Notes: generated by a model not told the origin, from the letters alone. A stretch of DNA of 64,000 nucleotides from Arthrobacter sp. S39 (GCF_004320525.1 NZ_SIHX01000009.1:124001-188000), one strand, 5' to 3'; numbered from the stretch's first letter, positions 41,374 through 50,315 are shown. Program-made: numbers and translations.

Positions 41374-43245
41374 CTACTTCTTCGCTTCGTCTTCGTCGAT
41401 GATTTCGGCGTCGACGATGTCCTCGTCGGCAGCCTTGTCACCTGCGGGAGCTGCGCCTTCGGCACCTGCAGCACCGGTTGCGCCGTCCGGTGAACCGGCC
41501 TGGGCGTAGATGGCCTCGCCGAGCTTCGACTGGGAAGCCTGCAGCTTCTCGTACGCGGTCTTCACGGCGGCGTCGTCCGTGCCTTCGAGGGCCTTCTTGA
41601 GGGCGTCGACGTCGGCCTGGACCTCGGTCTTGACCTCTTCAGGCAGCTTGTCGGCGTTGTCGGCGATCAGCTTGTCCACGGAGTAGGCGAGCTGCTCGGC
41701 CGTGTTGCGGGTATCGGTTGCCTCGCGGCGTGCCTTGTCCTCGGCTGCGTGCTCCTCGGCGTCCTTGACCATGCGGTCGATGTCTTCCTTGGAGAGGCTG
41801 GAGCCGCCCGTGATGGTCATGGACTGTTCCTTGCCGGTGCCCTTGTCCTTCGCGGAGACGTGGACGATGCCGTTGGCGTCGATGTCGAACGTGACCTCAA
41901 CCTGCGGGACGCCGCGCGGGGCCGGAGCGATGCCGGTCAGCTCAAACGTGCCCAGCGGCTTGTTGTCGCGGGTGAACTCGCGCTCGCCCTGGAAGACCTG
42001 GATGGCCACGGACGGCTGGTTGTCGTCCGCAGTGGTGAAGGTCTCGGACCGCTTGGTGGGGATGGCGGTGTTGCGCTCGATCAGGTGCGTCATGACGCCA
42101 CCCTTGGTTTCGATGCCGAGGGACAGCGGGGTGACGTCGATCAGGAGGACGTCCTTGCGCTCGCCCTTCAGCACGCCTGCCTGGAGTGCTGCGCCAACGG
42201 CCACAACCTCATCCGGGTTAACGCCCTTGTTCGGCTCCTTGCCGCCGGCGAGTTCCTTGACCAGGTCGTAGACGGCGGGCATGCGGGTGGAGCCGCCAAC
42301 GAGGACGATGTGGTTGATGTCGGAGAGCTTGATGCCCGCTTCCTTGATGACATCGTGGAACGGCTTCTTGGTCCGCTCCAGCAGGTCCTTGGTGAGGTCC
42401 TGGAACTTGGCGCGGGTCAGCTGCTCGTCCAGGTGCACCGGGCCGTCGGGGGTGACGGACAGGTACTGGAGGGAGACGTTGGTGCTGGTGGAGGAGGAGA
42501 GTTCCTTCTTGGCCTGCTCGGCAGCTTCGCGGAGGCGCTGCAGGGCGATCTTGTCCTTGGAGAGGTCGATGCCCTTGACCTTGAGCTGGTTCAGCAGGTA
42601 GTCCACAACGCGCTGGTCCCAGTCGTCGCCGCCGAGGCGGTTGTCACCGGCGGTGGAGCGGACCTGGATGGTGGAGAAGTTGTCTTCGTCCTTGCCAACT
42701 TCGAGCAGGGAGACGTCGAACGTGCCGCCGCCGAGGTCGAAGACGAGGATGAGTTCGTCTTCCTTGCCCTTGTCCAGGCCGTAGGCGAGTGCTGCGGCGG
42801 TGGGCTCGTTGACGATGCGCAGGACGTTCAGGCCCGCGATTTCGCCGGCCTCCTTGGTGGCCTGGCGTTCGGCGTCGTTGAAGTACGCGGGAACGGTGAC
42901 CACGGCGTCGGTGACCTTTTCACCCAGGTAGGCCTCGGCGTCGTTCTTCAGCTTCATGAGGATACGCGCGGAGATTTCCTGCGGGGTGTACTTCTTATCG
43001 TCAATGGCGACGTTCCAGTCAGTGCCCATGTGGCGCTTGACGGAGGCGATGGTGCGGTCAATGTTGTTGACGGCCTGGCGCTTGGCGATCTCGCCGACCA
43101 GGACTTCGCCGGACTTGGAGAATGCAACGACCGACGGCGTGGTGCGGCCACCCTCGGCGTTGGCAATAACGGTGGGCTCGCCACCTTCGAGAACGGAGAC
43201 GACGGAGTTGGTGGTTCCGAGGTCGATACCTACTGCACGTGACAT
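41374..43245 (-). CDS. dnaK: Chaperone DnaK (Hsp70)
   Basis: A 623-residue Hsp70. ATG 43245 is set by GAAGGAAG upstream and by the conserved N-terminus MSRAVGIDLGTTNSVV. The ATPase domain shows FDLGGGTFDVSLLEVG and IVLVGGSTRMPAVYDLV, and the substrate domain shows DVTPLSLGIETKGGV. The tail is rich in Gly, Ala and Asp and ends DAEIIDEDEAKK. It is first in the dnaK-grpE-dnaJ-hspR operon and is under two HAIR boxes. Confidence 0.98.
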   Translation of the reverse strand: MSRAVGIDLGTTNSVVSVLEGGEPTVIANAEGGRTTPSVVAFSKSGEVLVGEIAKRQAVNNIDRTIASVKRHMGTDWNVAIDDKKYTPQEISARILMKLKNDAEAYLGEKVTDAVVTVPAYFNDAERQATKEAGEIAGLNVLRIVNEPTAAALAYGLDKGKEDELILVFDLGGGTFDVSLLEVGKDEDNFSTIQVRSTAGDNRLGGDDWDQRVVDYLLNQLKVKGIDLSKDKIALQRLREAAEQAKKELSSSTSTNVSLQYLSVTPDGPVHLDEQLTRAKFQDLTKDLLERTKKPFHDVIKEAGIKLSDINHIVLVGGSTRMPAVYDLVKELAGGKEPNKGVNPDEVVAVGAALQAGVLKGERKDVLLIDVTPLSLGIETKGGVMTHLIERNTAIPTKRSETFTTADDNQPSVAIQVFQGEREFTRDNKPLGTFELTGIAPAPRGVPQVEVTFDIDANGIVHVSAKDKGTGKEQSMTITGGSSLSKEDIDRMVKDAEEHAAEDKARREATDTRNTAEQLAYSVDKLIADNADKLPEEVKTEVQADVDALKKALEGTDDAAVKTAYEKLQASQSKLGEAIYAQAGSPDGATGAAGAEGAAPAGDKAADEDIVDAEIIDEDEAKK

Positions 43246-43289
43246 GTGTTGCTTCCTTCTTTCCTTGGAAACTTGCTGGCGCCCACTCA

Positions 43290-43361
43290 TTGAGCGTTCT
43301 GCACTCAACTTTACCCGGGGCATGAAAGATGTCAATCCAAAGTTGAGTCAAGTGCGCTCAA
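43290..43361 (-). promoter_or_regulatory. Two HAIR boxes upstream of dnaK
   Basis: HAIR is the HspR site CTTGAGT-N7-ACTCAAG. Box 1 (43290-43308) reads TTGAGC-N7-ACTCAA and box 2 (43343-43361) reads TTGAGT-N7-GCTCAA, each with one departure from perfect symmetry. They are 53 bases apart, 45 and 98 bases from the dnaK start, and should flank or cover its heat-shock promoter. Confidence 0.9.
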
Positions 43362-43502
43362 CTCTGGATTTTTGACCGCGGCGAAGTCGGCGGATCCCGC
43401 GGATTTCCGGGGTTTTCGGTTGTTCAGATGGGGCGCGCCAGCGCGTTTCGCTGTGCGTGAACGGGGCGTGGGGACCGGTTGAGAGCCGCTCGGGAGCCCC
43501 GG

Positions 43503-43736
43503 CTACGAGTTCCGGTCCTCGTCCACCTCAACCTCGCGTGCACTTCCGGAGGTGCCCGCGTCGCCGTAATCGCCGTCGGGGTACTCCCCGTCCGCGGGCT
43601 GATCAGCGGCGGTTTCCACGCTGCCGACGTCGCCATAGTCCCCTTCGGCGTACTGCCCGCCTTCGCCTTCCAGACCAGGGGCTGAGCTGCCCTTGCGCGG
43701 CTGCCCCTCGGCTGCGGATTCACGGTTTTCGGTCAT
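43503..43736 (-). CDS. Small acidic low-complexity protein
   Basis: A 77-residue hydrophilic protein, function unknown. It contains two related copies of a short unit (GGQYAEGDYGDVGS at about 26-39 and DGEYPDGDYGDAGT at about 49-62), is rich in Gly, Glu, Asp and Tyr, and lacks Cys and hydrophobic helices, so it is probably disordered. AAGGAGA lies ten bases before the ATG. It is transcribed toward dnaK with its stop about 140 bases upstream of the HAIR boxes. Confidence 0.65.
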   Translation of the reverse strand: MTENRESAAEGQPRKGSSAPGLEGEGGQYAEGDYGDVGSVETAADQPADGEYPDGDYGDAGTSGSAREVEVDEDRNS

Positions 43737-43930
43737 GGCGGCATCTCTCCTTTGAGGCTCCCGCGTCCGTTCGGGCGCATGTGGAGTCTACTCAGCGGAG
43801 AGCAGGCAATACAGGGGCGTCCGGCGGCGTCACGGCGGGCATGCTTTTGGCGCCCGCGCGGCGACTGAGGCCCGGAAATCCGGGGACACCCGCCTCGGCA
43901 CCTCCCAATGTGTGCTCAGCGTGACGCCCG

Positions 43931-44659
43931 TCAGCCTTTGAGCCCCATCAGCCCCGCAAACGCGGTGAGGTGGTGCTCAAAGAGTTCGTCGCGTGCGCTG
44001 AAGGTATCCGGGCCGTACTGGCCGAAGACTTCGAAGCTGACGGCACCGAATATCGACGTCCACACGAGCGCGCCGTTCGCCAGGATCTCGTGGGGCACGG
44101 CAAGCCCAAGTTCGGTACGGATTGCTTCAAAGTCTGCGGACAAGGAAGGCACGACGGCGGCACCCGCCGCCGGCAGCAGCGCACCGTCGCGGTGGGCGGC
44201 ATCAAAAATACCGATTAGGCGGAACACCACGCGCGTGCCCGGCATGGTGGTCCGCCCCACGGGCGCCTGGTAGCCGGGCACCGGGCTGCCGAACAGCAGC
44301 CCGTAGCGTGCCGGCTCGCGCATAGCCCATTCCCGAACGGCCCTCCCGAGCGCCTTGAACCGGCCGGCGTGGTCCCCCGCTGGCACCCCGTTTACCGCCG
44401 TGTCGACGGCGTCGCCGAGTTCGTCGTAGGCATCGACGAGCAGGAGGGTGAGGAGTTCGTCGCGGTTGGCCACGTAGCGGTATACGGCCGAGGAGACCAC
44501 ACCCAGGTCCCTGGCGACAGCCCGGAGGGACAAGGCCGCCGCGCCGTGCGTGGCCAGGTGGTCCCTGCCCAGCCGGACGATGTCGGCGATGGTCTGGGCC
44601 CGGGCCCGTTCCCGGGGCGTCCGACGGGCGGTTTCCACTTCCGTGGCTGCGTCACTCAT
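43931..44659 (-). CDS. TetR-family regulator (WHG C-terminal domain)
   Basis: A 242-residue repressor with helix-turn-helix AALSLRAVARDLGVVSSAVYRYVANRDELLTLLLVDAYDELG (about residues 40-80) and a C-terminal domain with FKALGRAVREWAMREPARYGLLFGSPVPGY, typical of the TetR_C_13/WHG group. It is divergent from a NAD-epimerase-like gene, which it likely represses through dyads in the 126-base gap. Confidence 0.88.
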   Translation of the reverse strand: MSDAATEVETARRTPRERARAQTIADIVRLGRDHLATHGAAALSLRAVARDLGVVSSAVYRYVANRDELLTLLLVDAYDELGDAVDTAVNGVPAGDHAGRFKALGRAVREWAMREPARYGLLFGSPVPGYQAPVGRTTMPGTRVVFRLIGIFDAAHRDGALLPAAGAAVVPSLSADFEAIRTELGLAVPHEILANGALVWTSIFGAVSFEVFGQYGPDTFSARDELFEHHLTAFAGLMGLKG

Positions 44660-44680
44660 GGCTCCAGCATCGCATAAAGC

Positions 44681-44760
44681 AGAGCACTGTCAACAATTGA
44701 GAGCACTGCTCTTGACATGACCTGCAGCCCGGCGCACGCTTAGGGGAGAGCAGCGCTCTC
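44681..44760. promoter_or_regulatory. AGAGC-type operators between tetR and the epimerase gene
   Basis: Related sites lie in the gap: AGAGCACTG (44681), the 13-bp palindrome AGAGCACTGCTCT (44700-44712) and the 15-bp palindrome GAGAGCAGCGCTCTC (44746-44760). TTGACA at 44713 directly after the second site is a good -35 for the rightward gene. This is the expected layout for TetR control of both directions. Confidence 0.7.
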
Positions 44761-44785
44761 AGATAGAGATCCTTGAGGAGAAATC

Positions 44786-45715
44786 ATGAACGATATCCAC
44801 GTTGTTACCGGAGCCGGCCCCGTGGGCTGGACGGTTGCGGAGCAGCTCGCCGAGCAGGGAAAGAATGTCCGGATCCTCACCCGGTCCGGCAGCGGCCCCG
44901 ATCATCCCCTGGTGGAGCGCGTGAAGGCGGACGTGCAGGATGCTGCCCAGCTGCGGGACGCCTTCTCGGGTGCCACCGCCGTCTTCCACTGCATCCACGG
45001 CTCTTCCTACACTGCGGACGCGTGGCAGGCCGAACTGCCCGCCGCCGATCAAAAGGTGCTGGCCGCGGCCGGCGGGGCGGGCGCCGTCGTCGTTTTTCCC
45101 GAAAGCCTCTACTCTTACAGCGAGCCGGGGCGCCCCATGACCGAGGCTGGACCGCGGAATGCCACGGGAGGCAAGCGGGGCGTGCGGACCACACTGCTGG
45201 AGGCGAGGAACGCCTCAGCGACGGACACCGTCAGCGTGGTGGCCGGCGACTTTTTTGGGCCGCGGGTCAGGATCTCCCACGCCGGCGAGCGCATGGTCCC
45301 CGCCGTGCTGGCCGGCAAGAAAGTGTGGGTCATCGGGAGTGCCGGCCAGCCGCATTCGTTCACCTATGTACCGGACCTGGCCACGGCCATGATCCATGCC
45401 GCACAGACGCCCTCGCTGTGGAACAAGGTGTGGCACGCCCCCACCGGCCCGGCAGTCACGCAGCGGCAGCTGGGCACAGCCTTCACCGACGCCGGCGGGG
45501 TGGCCGCGCCGAAGCTGGCTGGCATACCGGGCTGGGCACTCAGCGCGCTCGGGGTGTTCTCGAAAGACATCCGCGAACTGGCTGAAATGCTCTACCAGTT
45601 CGCGGAGCCTTTTGTGATGGACTCGACCGCCAGCCAGGAAGCCCTCGGCCTGCGCCCCACACCCCTGCCGGAGGCGGCTGCAGCCACGGTGGCCTGGTGG
45701 CGCGCGCAGGACTGA
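44786..45715 (+). CDS. NAD-dependent epimerase/NmrA-like oxidoreductase
   Basis: A 309-residue atypical SDR protein. The dinucleotide motif TGAGPVGWTVAEQLAEQG is at residues 8-25. FPESLYSYSEPG replaces the classical YxxxK line loosely, and THSFTYVPDLATAMIHA-like sequence (PHSFTYVPDLATAM) near 190 is a common epimerase feature. A GAGGAGA site precedes the ATG. Substrate is unknown; NmrA-like members can be sensors rather than enzymes. Confidence 0.82.
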   Translation: MNDIHVVTGAGPVGWTVAEQLAEQGKNVRILTRSGSGPDHPLVERVKADVQDAAQLRDAFSGATAVFHCIHGSSYTADAWQAELPAADQKVLAAAGGAGAVVVFPESLYSYSEPGRPMTEAGPRNATGGKRGVRTTLLEARNASATDTVSVVAGDFFGPRVRISHAGERMVPAVLAGKKVWVIGSAGQPHSFTYVPDLATAMIHAAQTPSLWNKVWHAPTGPAVTQRQLGTAFTDAGGVAAPKLAGIPGWALSALGVFSKDIRELAEMLYQFAEPFVMDSTASQEALGLRPTPLPEAAAATVAWWRAQD

Positions 45716-45740
45716 GGCGCGTGACGCCAACACACCGAAC

Positions 45741-47945
45741 CTAGCGGCGGCCGGCGCCCTCCGGCTCGGCCTCCAAGGCGCCGGTGTCCTGCACGACGGC
45801 CGCGTCCAGCTCCGGGCGCCCCAGCTTCGACGGCCACCAGATGCGCGGGCCGATGTCGTATGCCAGCGCGGGGACCAGCAGCGAGCGCACCAGCACGGTG
45901 TCCAGCAGCACGCCGAAGGCCACAATGAACGCCAGCTGCACCAGGAACATGATGGGAATGACCCCCAGGGCCGCGAACGTGGCGGCGAGCACCACACCGG
46001 CCGAGGTGATCACTCCGCCGGTCACGCCGAGGCCTCGCAGGATGCCCGGCCTGGTCCCGTGCTTGAGGGATTCCTCGCGCACCCGGCTCATCAGGAAGAT
46101 GTTGTAGTCCACGCCCAGGGCCACCAGGAACACAAAGCCGAACAGCGGAACGGTGGCGTCAGCGCCGGGGAATCCGAAGAGGTTGTTGAACACCAGGGCG
46201 GAGATGCCCATGGCCGCTCCGTAGGACAGGACCACCGAGAGCACCAGCAGGACCGGCGCCACCACGGAGCGAAGCAGCAGCATCAGGATGAACAGGATGA
46301 CCACCAGCACGATGGGGATGATAATCACCAGGTCGCGCTGGGCTGTGGTGTTGGTGTCCAGGGCCGTGGCCGTCACGCCGCCCACGAGCGCTCCGGCGTC
46401 GACGGTTATTACGTCCTCACGCAGGACCTTCACGGCGTCCTCCGCCTCAATGGAATCGGCGGCAAAGTTGAGCGTGGCGTTGATCAGCACTTTCCCGTCA
46501 CGGACGTCCGGCGCGCTGGGAGTCCCGGGCGCCCCGGTGATGGGCACACTGCCTGCAGCCAGGAGGTAGGCGTCCCCTACGCCGTCGGCCGCCTTCACCT
46601 TGGCCAGCACCTCGTCGGCCTTGGTTTCGTCCGCAACCACGACGGCGGGGCTGCCGCTGCCGGCGTCGAAGTGGCGCGCCAGCGCGTCCTGGCCGTCCAC
46701 GGCGTTGGACGCGGCGAGGATGACGTCGGTCTGCGGCACACCGTTGGCCTTCAGCTGCAGCACCCCGGCCGAAGCCGCCAGCAGCAGGAGGACCGACGCG
46801 ACCCAGACCGTGCGCGGGCGGCGCGACACCAGCGAACCCGTGGCCCGCCAGATGCCCTTCTGCCCTTCGAGGCCGGTGACCAGTTCAGGCTCCCGCTCCC
46901 CTGCCGGAACGAGTTTGGGGCGGAACGGCCAGAACGCGGCCCGGCCCAGGAGCGCCATCAGGGCAGGCAGCAGTGTCAGGGCAGCGAAGAGCGAGCAGAG
47001 GATGCCGGCGGCGGCTACCGGACCCAGAGCCTTGTTCGAATTCAGGTCGGAGAAGAGCAGGCACAACAGGGCGATGATGACGGTGGCGCCGGAGGCCAGG
47101 ATCGGTTCGAACGAGGCCTTCCAGGCGGTCAATACGGCGGCTGTCCGGTTGGTGGTGTGGGCCAGGGCCTCACGGAACCGCGCCACGTAGAGCAGTGCGT
47201 AATCCGTGGCTGCGCCGATCACCAGGATGGACAGGATGCCCTGGCTTTGGCCGTTGAGCTGGATCCAGCCGAGCTTGGCCATGCCGAACACCAGCAGGAT
47301 GGCCGCACACAGGGCGAAGACCGAGGTCAGCAGGACGGCGATGGGCAGGAGGAGTGAACGGTAGACGACCAGGAGGATGACAAAGACAGCTCCGAGGGCC
47401 ACGAGCAGCAGGATGCCGTCTATGCCCGCGAAGGCGCTGACCAGGTCGGCCGTCAGCCCGGCGGGCCCCGTCACGAAGGTCTGCATGCCTTCAGGCGCGG
47501 CCTCAGCCAGGAAGTCACGAAGCTCCTGGACCGATTCCTTGGTTTCCCCGGAAGACCCGATCGGGGCGATGAACTGCACGGCCTTGCCGTCTTCGGACGG
47601 GATGGGGCCGATCACGGCGCTGCCCAGTTCCAGCCCCTCCAAGCCGGTTTTCAGGGAAGCCAGCTCGCCGAGATCCGCCGGGCTGATGGCCGCCCCGCTC
47701 TCAATAACGATGACGGCCGGGATCTCGTCCGAGTCGCGGAACTTCGCCTGCCAGTCCTGCGCGGCGGTGGCCTCGGCGCCGGCCGGGAGGAAGGAAGCCT
47801 GGTCATTCGAGGAGACCTCATCGAGCCGGCCGAAGGTTGGCCCGCCCACTCCGGCGATGGCCAGCCACGTGAGCACCAGCAGTACGGGAATGAGCCAGCG
47901 CAGCCAGAACGGGACCCTTGCGCTGTGTTGGGGACTGGATTTCAT
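45741..47945 (-). CDS. MMPL-family RND transporter
   Basis: A 734-residue membrane protein with the MMPL pattern: one N-terminal helix, a large extracellular domain, a block of helices (about residues 175-330), a second extracellular domain and a second block of helices to about 700. Start 47945 is favoured by AGAAGGAA; the longer frame crosses the operator. Lines such as ATDYALLYVARFREAL and ALGVDYNIFLMSRVREE carry the Asp-Tyr pairs of the proton relay. It is divergent from a MarR gene and is probably an efflux pump for lipids or drugs. Confidence 0.92.
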   Translation of the reverse strand: MKSSPQHSARVPFWLRWLIPVLLVLTWLAIAGVGGPTFGRLDEVSSNDQASFLPAGAEATAAQDWQAKFRDSDEIPAVIVIESGAAISPADLGELASLKTGLEGLELGSAVIGPIPSEDGKAVQFIAPIGSSGETKESVQELRDFLAEAAPEGMQTFVTGPAGLTADLVSAFAGIDGILLLVALGAVFVILLVVYRSLLLPIAVLLTSVFALCAAILLVFGMAKLGWIQLNGQSQGILSILVIGAATDYALLYVARFREALAHTTNRTAAVLTAWKASFEPILASGATVIIALLCLLFSDLNSNKALGPVAAAGILCSLFAALTLLPALMALLGRAAFWPFRPKLVPAGEREPELVTGLEGQKGIWRATGSLVSRRPRTVWVASVLLLLAASAGVLQLKANGVPQTDVILAASNAVDGQDALARHFDAGSGSPAVVVADETKADEVLAKVKAADGVGDAYLLAAGSVPITGAPGTPSAPDVRDGKVLINATLNFAADSIEAEDAVKVLREDVITVDAGALVGGVTATALDTNTTAQRDLVIIIPIVLVVILFILMLLLRSVVAPVLLVLSVVLSYGAAMGISALVFNNLFGFPGADATVPLFGFVFLVALGVDYNIFLMSRVREESLKHGTRPGILRGLGVTGGVITSAGVVLAATFAALGVIPIMFLVQLAFIVAFGVLLDTVLVRSLLVPALAYDIGPRIWWPSKLGRPELDAAVVQDTGALEAEPEGAGRR

Positions 47946-47996
47946 GATTCCTTCTGGGTTCGGGACGGCAGCGGTACAATTGATTCCATCATAGAG

Positions 47997-48015
47997 TATC
48001 TCCATCATGGAGATA
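47997..48015. promoter_or_regulatory. 19-bp palindrome, probable MarR operator
   Basis: TATCTCCATCATGGAGATA is a perfect dyad around a central C, 51 bases upstream of the transporter start and 98 before the marR start, with an overlapping weaker copy (ATTCCATCATAGAGTAT). MarR proteins bind such 16-20 bp dyads. Confidence 0.75.
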
Positions 48016-48113
48016 AGTAGTTAGGCGATGGCAGTTGCGGAGAGTCCGCCCGGCCGGCATTGCTGGAGTAATATCCGTCAGGGCACCAGGCAAGCGAAGG
48101 GAGGAGGCGGAAC

Positions 48114-48629
48114 ATGACAGAGGAAGCGTTCCAGCGTCCCGCCAACTCCGCGCCGCAATCCCTGGTCCGCCTGCTCCAGGACTTCACGCTTGAAGCCAAC
48201 CGCTACGTCGATACCGCGGGCGGCCGGAACGACATGCACCGGACGGACCTCAACGCACTCGCCGTCATCATGCGCCACACCGCCAAGGGCACCGTGGTCA
48301 CGCCCGGCATCCTGCGCAAGGAGCTCCACCTCAGCTCGCCCGCCACCACCGCCCTGATCGACCGGCTGGACCAGTCCGGGCATGTGGTCCGCGAGCGGCT
48401 TGGCTCGGACCGCCGGCAGGTCCAGCTCCGCATGACGCCCAAGGCGTTCCAGGACGGCGGGGCCATGTTCATGCCGCTCTCGCGCCACATGGGCACGGCG
48501 ATGGCCGGGTTCGCCCCCGAGGAACTGGAGCTGGTGACCCGCTTTATGACCGCCATGGTGGAGGCCACCATCGCGGCGCGCCAGGAAGCGTCCGACGGCG
48601 GCCCCGCCTCCCCGGCGCCGGCAACCTAG
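48114..48629 (+). CDS. MarR-family regulator
   Basis: A 171-residue winged-helix regulator. The DNA-binding part is GTVVTPGILRKELHLSSPATTALIDRLDQSGHVVRERLGSDRRQVQLRMTPKA (about residues 58-112), with the wing Asp-Arg-Arg. A strong GGGAGGAGG site is upstream. It is divergent from the MMPL transporter and likely its repressor. Confidence 0.9.
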   Translation: MTEEAFQRPANSAPQSLVRLLQDFTLEANRYVDTAGGRNDMHRTDLNALAVIMRHTAKGTVVTPGILRKELHLSSPATTALIDRLDQSGHVVRERLGSDRRQVQLRMTPKAFQDGGAMFMPLSRHMGTAMAGFAPEELELVTRFMTAMVEATIAARQEASDGGPASPAPAT

Positions 48630-48687
48630 GCTGAACGCGCGACGGCGGTTCCTCCCATTCGAGGCACCTCGGCGGTAGCGTTTGGTT

Positions 48688-49506
48688 ATGAGTGCGGAGC
48701 AGCCCGGAGACGATGTGTACACCCACGGCCACCACGAGTCGGTGGTCCGCGCCCATGCCTCCAGGACCGCTGAGAATTCGGCGGCCTTCGTACTCCCGCA
48801 CCTCACGCCCGGAACCTCAGTGCTCGACGTCGGCTGCGGGCCCGGGAGCATCACCTGCGATTTCGCGGGGCTCGTGGCGCCGGGTAAGGTCACCGGCCTG
48901 GACCGGTCGCCGGACATCATCGCCCAGGCCTCGGCGCTCGCTGCCGAACGCGGTGTGGACAATGCGGAGTTCCTGGCCGGGAACATCTATGACCTTGATT
49001 TCGAGGACGAAACGTTCGACGTCGTCCACGCCCACCAGGTGCTGCAGCATCTCACCGACCCGGTGGAGGCGCTCCGGGAGATGCGGCGGGTGGCAAAACC
49101 GGGCGGCATTGTGGCCGTGCGCGACGCCGACTTCCACGGCATGAGCTGGTATCCCGCCTTCCCGGAACTGGACGAGTGGATGGAGCTCTACCAGCGGATC
49201 GCCCGCCGCAACGGGGCAGAGCCCGACGCCGGCCGCCGGCTGGTGTCGTGGGCACAGTCTGCCGGTTTCACCGACGTCGCCCCCACCAGCAGCAACTGGC
49301 TCTACGCCACCGGGCAGCAGCGCCGCTGGCAGGCCCGTGTCTGGGGAGAGCGGGTGCTGCATTCCGCCTTCGCGGAGCAGGCGTTGGAGTACGGCTTCGC
49401 CAATGCGGCGGACCTCGCGCGGATCTCCGCGGGCTGGCATCGCTGGGGATCCACCGACGATGGCTGGTTCCTGATCCCGAACGGTGAGGTTATCGCCCGG
49501 GCCTGA
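48688..49506 (+). CDS. Class I SAM-dependent methyltransferase
   Basis: A 272-residue methyltransferase. Motif I is SVLDVGCGPGSITCDFA (about residues 46-62), followed by GLDRSPDIIAQA and the post-motif line FDVVHAHQVLQHLTDPVEALREMRRVAKPGG. The C-terminal part (residues 155-272) is helical, like UbiE-type and small-molecule methyltransferases. ATG 48688 is used; the preceding codons are non-conserved. The substrate is unknown and the gene appears monocistronic. Confidence 0.88.
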   Translation: MSAEQPGDDVYTHGHHESVVRAHASRTAENSAAFVLPHLTPGTSVLDVGCGPGSITCDFAGLVAPGKVTGLDRSPDIIAQASALAAERGVDNAEFLAGNIYDLDFEDETFDVVHAHQVLQHLTDPVEALREMRRVAKPGGIVAVRDADFHGMSWYPAFPELDEWMELYQRIARRNGAEPDAGRRLVSWAQSAGFTDVAPTSSNWLYATGQQRRWQARVWGERVLHSAFAEQALEYGFANAADLARISAGWHRWGSTDDGWFLIPNGEVIARA

Positions 49507-49644
49507 GCTGCCCACCTCCTGTGCCCGCTGCTTGACCTGTCCGGGCTTTTCCACATGGGGAGGTTCAGCCGGTGTGCCCGCCGCGGAGCCCGAATAGCGT
49601 CGAGCCATGAACAATTACGGCGAGAACGAATATTGGGCGGAGCC

Positions 49645-49681
49645 TTACACCGCAGAGGTTGACCAACTAGACTTGGTCAAC
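49645..49681 (+). promoter_or_regulatory. Promoter with overlapping operator for the toxin-antitoxin pair
   Basis: TTACAC (49645) and TAGACT (49668) form a 17-base-spaced promoter. An inverted repeat with arms GTTGACCA and TGGTCAAC (49658-49665 and 49674-49681) surrounds the -10. A start of transcription 7-9 bases after the -10 would fall at ATG 49682, so the mRNA would be leaderless. Confidence 0.6.
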
Positions 49682-49906
49682 ATGGGGCAGTACAACGTCC
49701 AGGAAGCAAAAACCCGGCTCTCCGAACTCCTGAACCTCGTTGAACGAGGCGAGGACGTGGTCATCGCCAAGGCCGGCCGGCCAGTGGCCCGGCTGGTGAA
49801 AATTGAGCCCCCACACAAACGCGAGCTGGGTTTCCTTGGCCCGCTCCACATCCCCGACGAGTTCTACGAGCCTTGGACTGACGAGGAGATGGGGACCGAA
49901 GAGTGA
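49682..49906 (+). CDS. Antitoxin of the Phd/YefM family
   Basis: A 74-residue antitoxin beginning MGQYNVQEAKTRLSELLNLVERGEDVVIAKAGRPVARLV, a complete Phd/YefM DNA-binding domain, with an acidic tail (PHKRELGFLGPLHIPDEFYEPWTDEEMGTEE) that should neutralise the toxin. The frame opens at 49607, but the extra 25 residues are not family-like and would cover the promoter-operator, so ATG 49682 is preferred. Its stop overlaps the toxin GTG by four bases. Confidence 0.85.
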   Translation: MGQYNVQEAKTRLSELLNLVERGEDVVIAKAGRPVARLVKIEPPHKRELGFLGPLHIPDEFYEPWTDEEMGTEE

Positions 49907-50295
49907 CACGCCTGCTGCTGGACACTCATGTCTTCATCTGGGCAATCTCCGAACCAAAGCGGCTCTCCACCAAGGCCAGGAATGCGATCGTCAAGCTGGA
50001 AAACCAGGTCTACGTGTCACCCGTAACGGCCTACGAGCTCTCGTACAAGCACCGCCAAGGCAAGTTGCCGTCAGGCGCAGCAATAGTGACCAGCTTCGCG
50101 CGGCAAGTGGCCCATCTGCTTGCATCCGAACTCCCCGTCTCCGCCCCGCATACGCTGGCTGCAGGACAGCTCGACTGGGATCACAGGGACCCTTTCGACC
50201 GGATCCTCGCGGCCCAGGCCATGGTGGAGGGACTCACCCTGGTGACGGCTGATGAGGATCTCCAGGCCTTTGAACCCGTGCCCACCCTGTGGTGA
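49903..50295 (+). CDS. PIN-domain toxin (VapC-like)
   Basis: A 130-residue PIN ribonuclease. Acidic active-site residues lie in LLLDTHVFIWAI (Asp near 7), VSPVTAYELSYKHRQGKL (Glu near 46), DHRDPFDRILAAQAMVEGLTLVTADEDL (Asp pair near 97 and 115). The pairing with a Phd-type antitoxin through a GTGA overlap is standard. The likely target is tRNA or rRNA, but it cannot be read from sequence. Confidence 0.9.
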   Translation: MTRLLLDTHVFIWAISEPKRLSTKARNAIVKLENQVYVSPVTAYELSYKHRQGKLPSGAAIVTSFARQVAHLLASELPVSAPHTLAAGQLDWDHRDPFDRILAAQAMVEGLTLVTADEDLQAFEPVPTLW

Positions 50296-50315
50296 ACAGG
50301 CACTAAACTTGGCAG

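Noticed and set aside
41749..43242. 497-residue plus-strand frame opposite dnaK
   Set aside because: A classical antisense frame of dnaK in GC-rich genomes; no motif or start signal.
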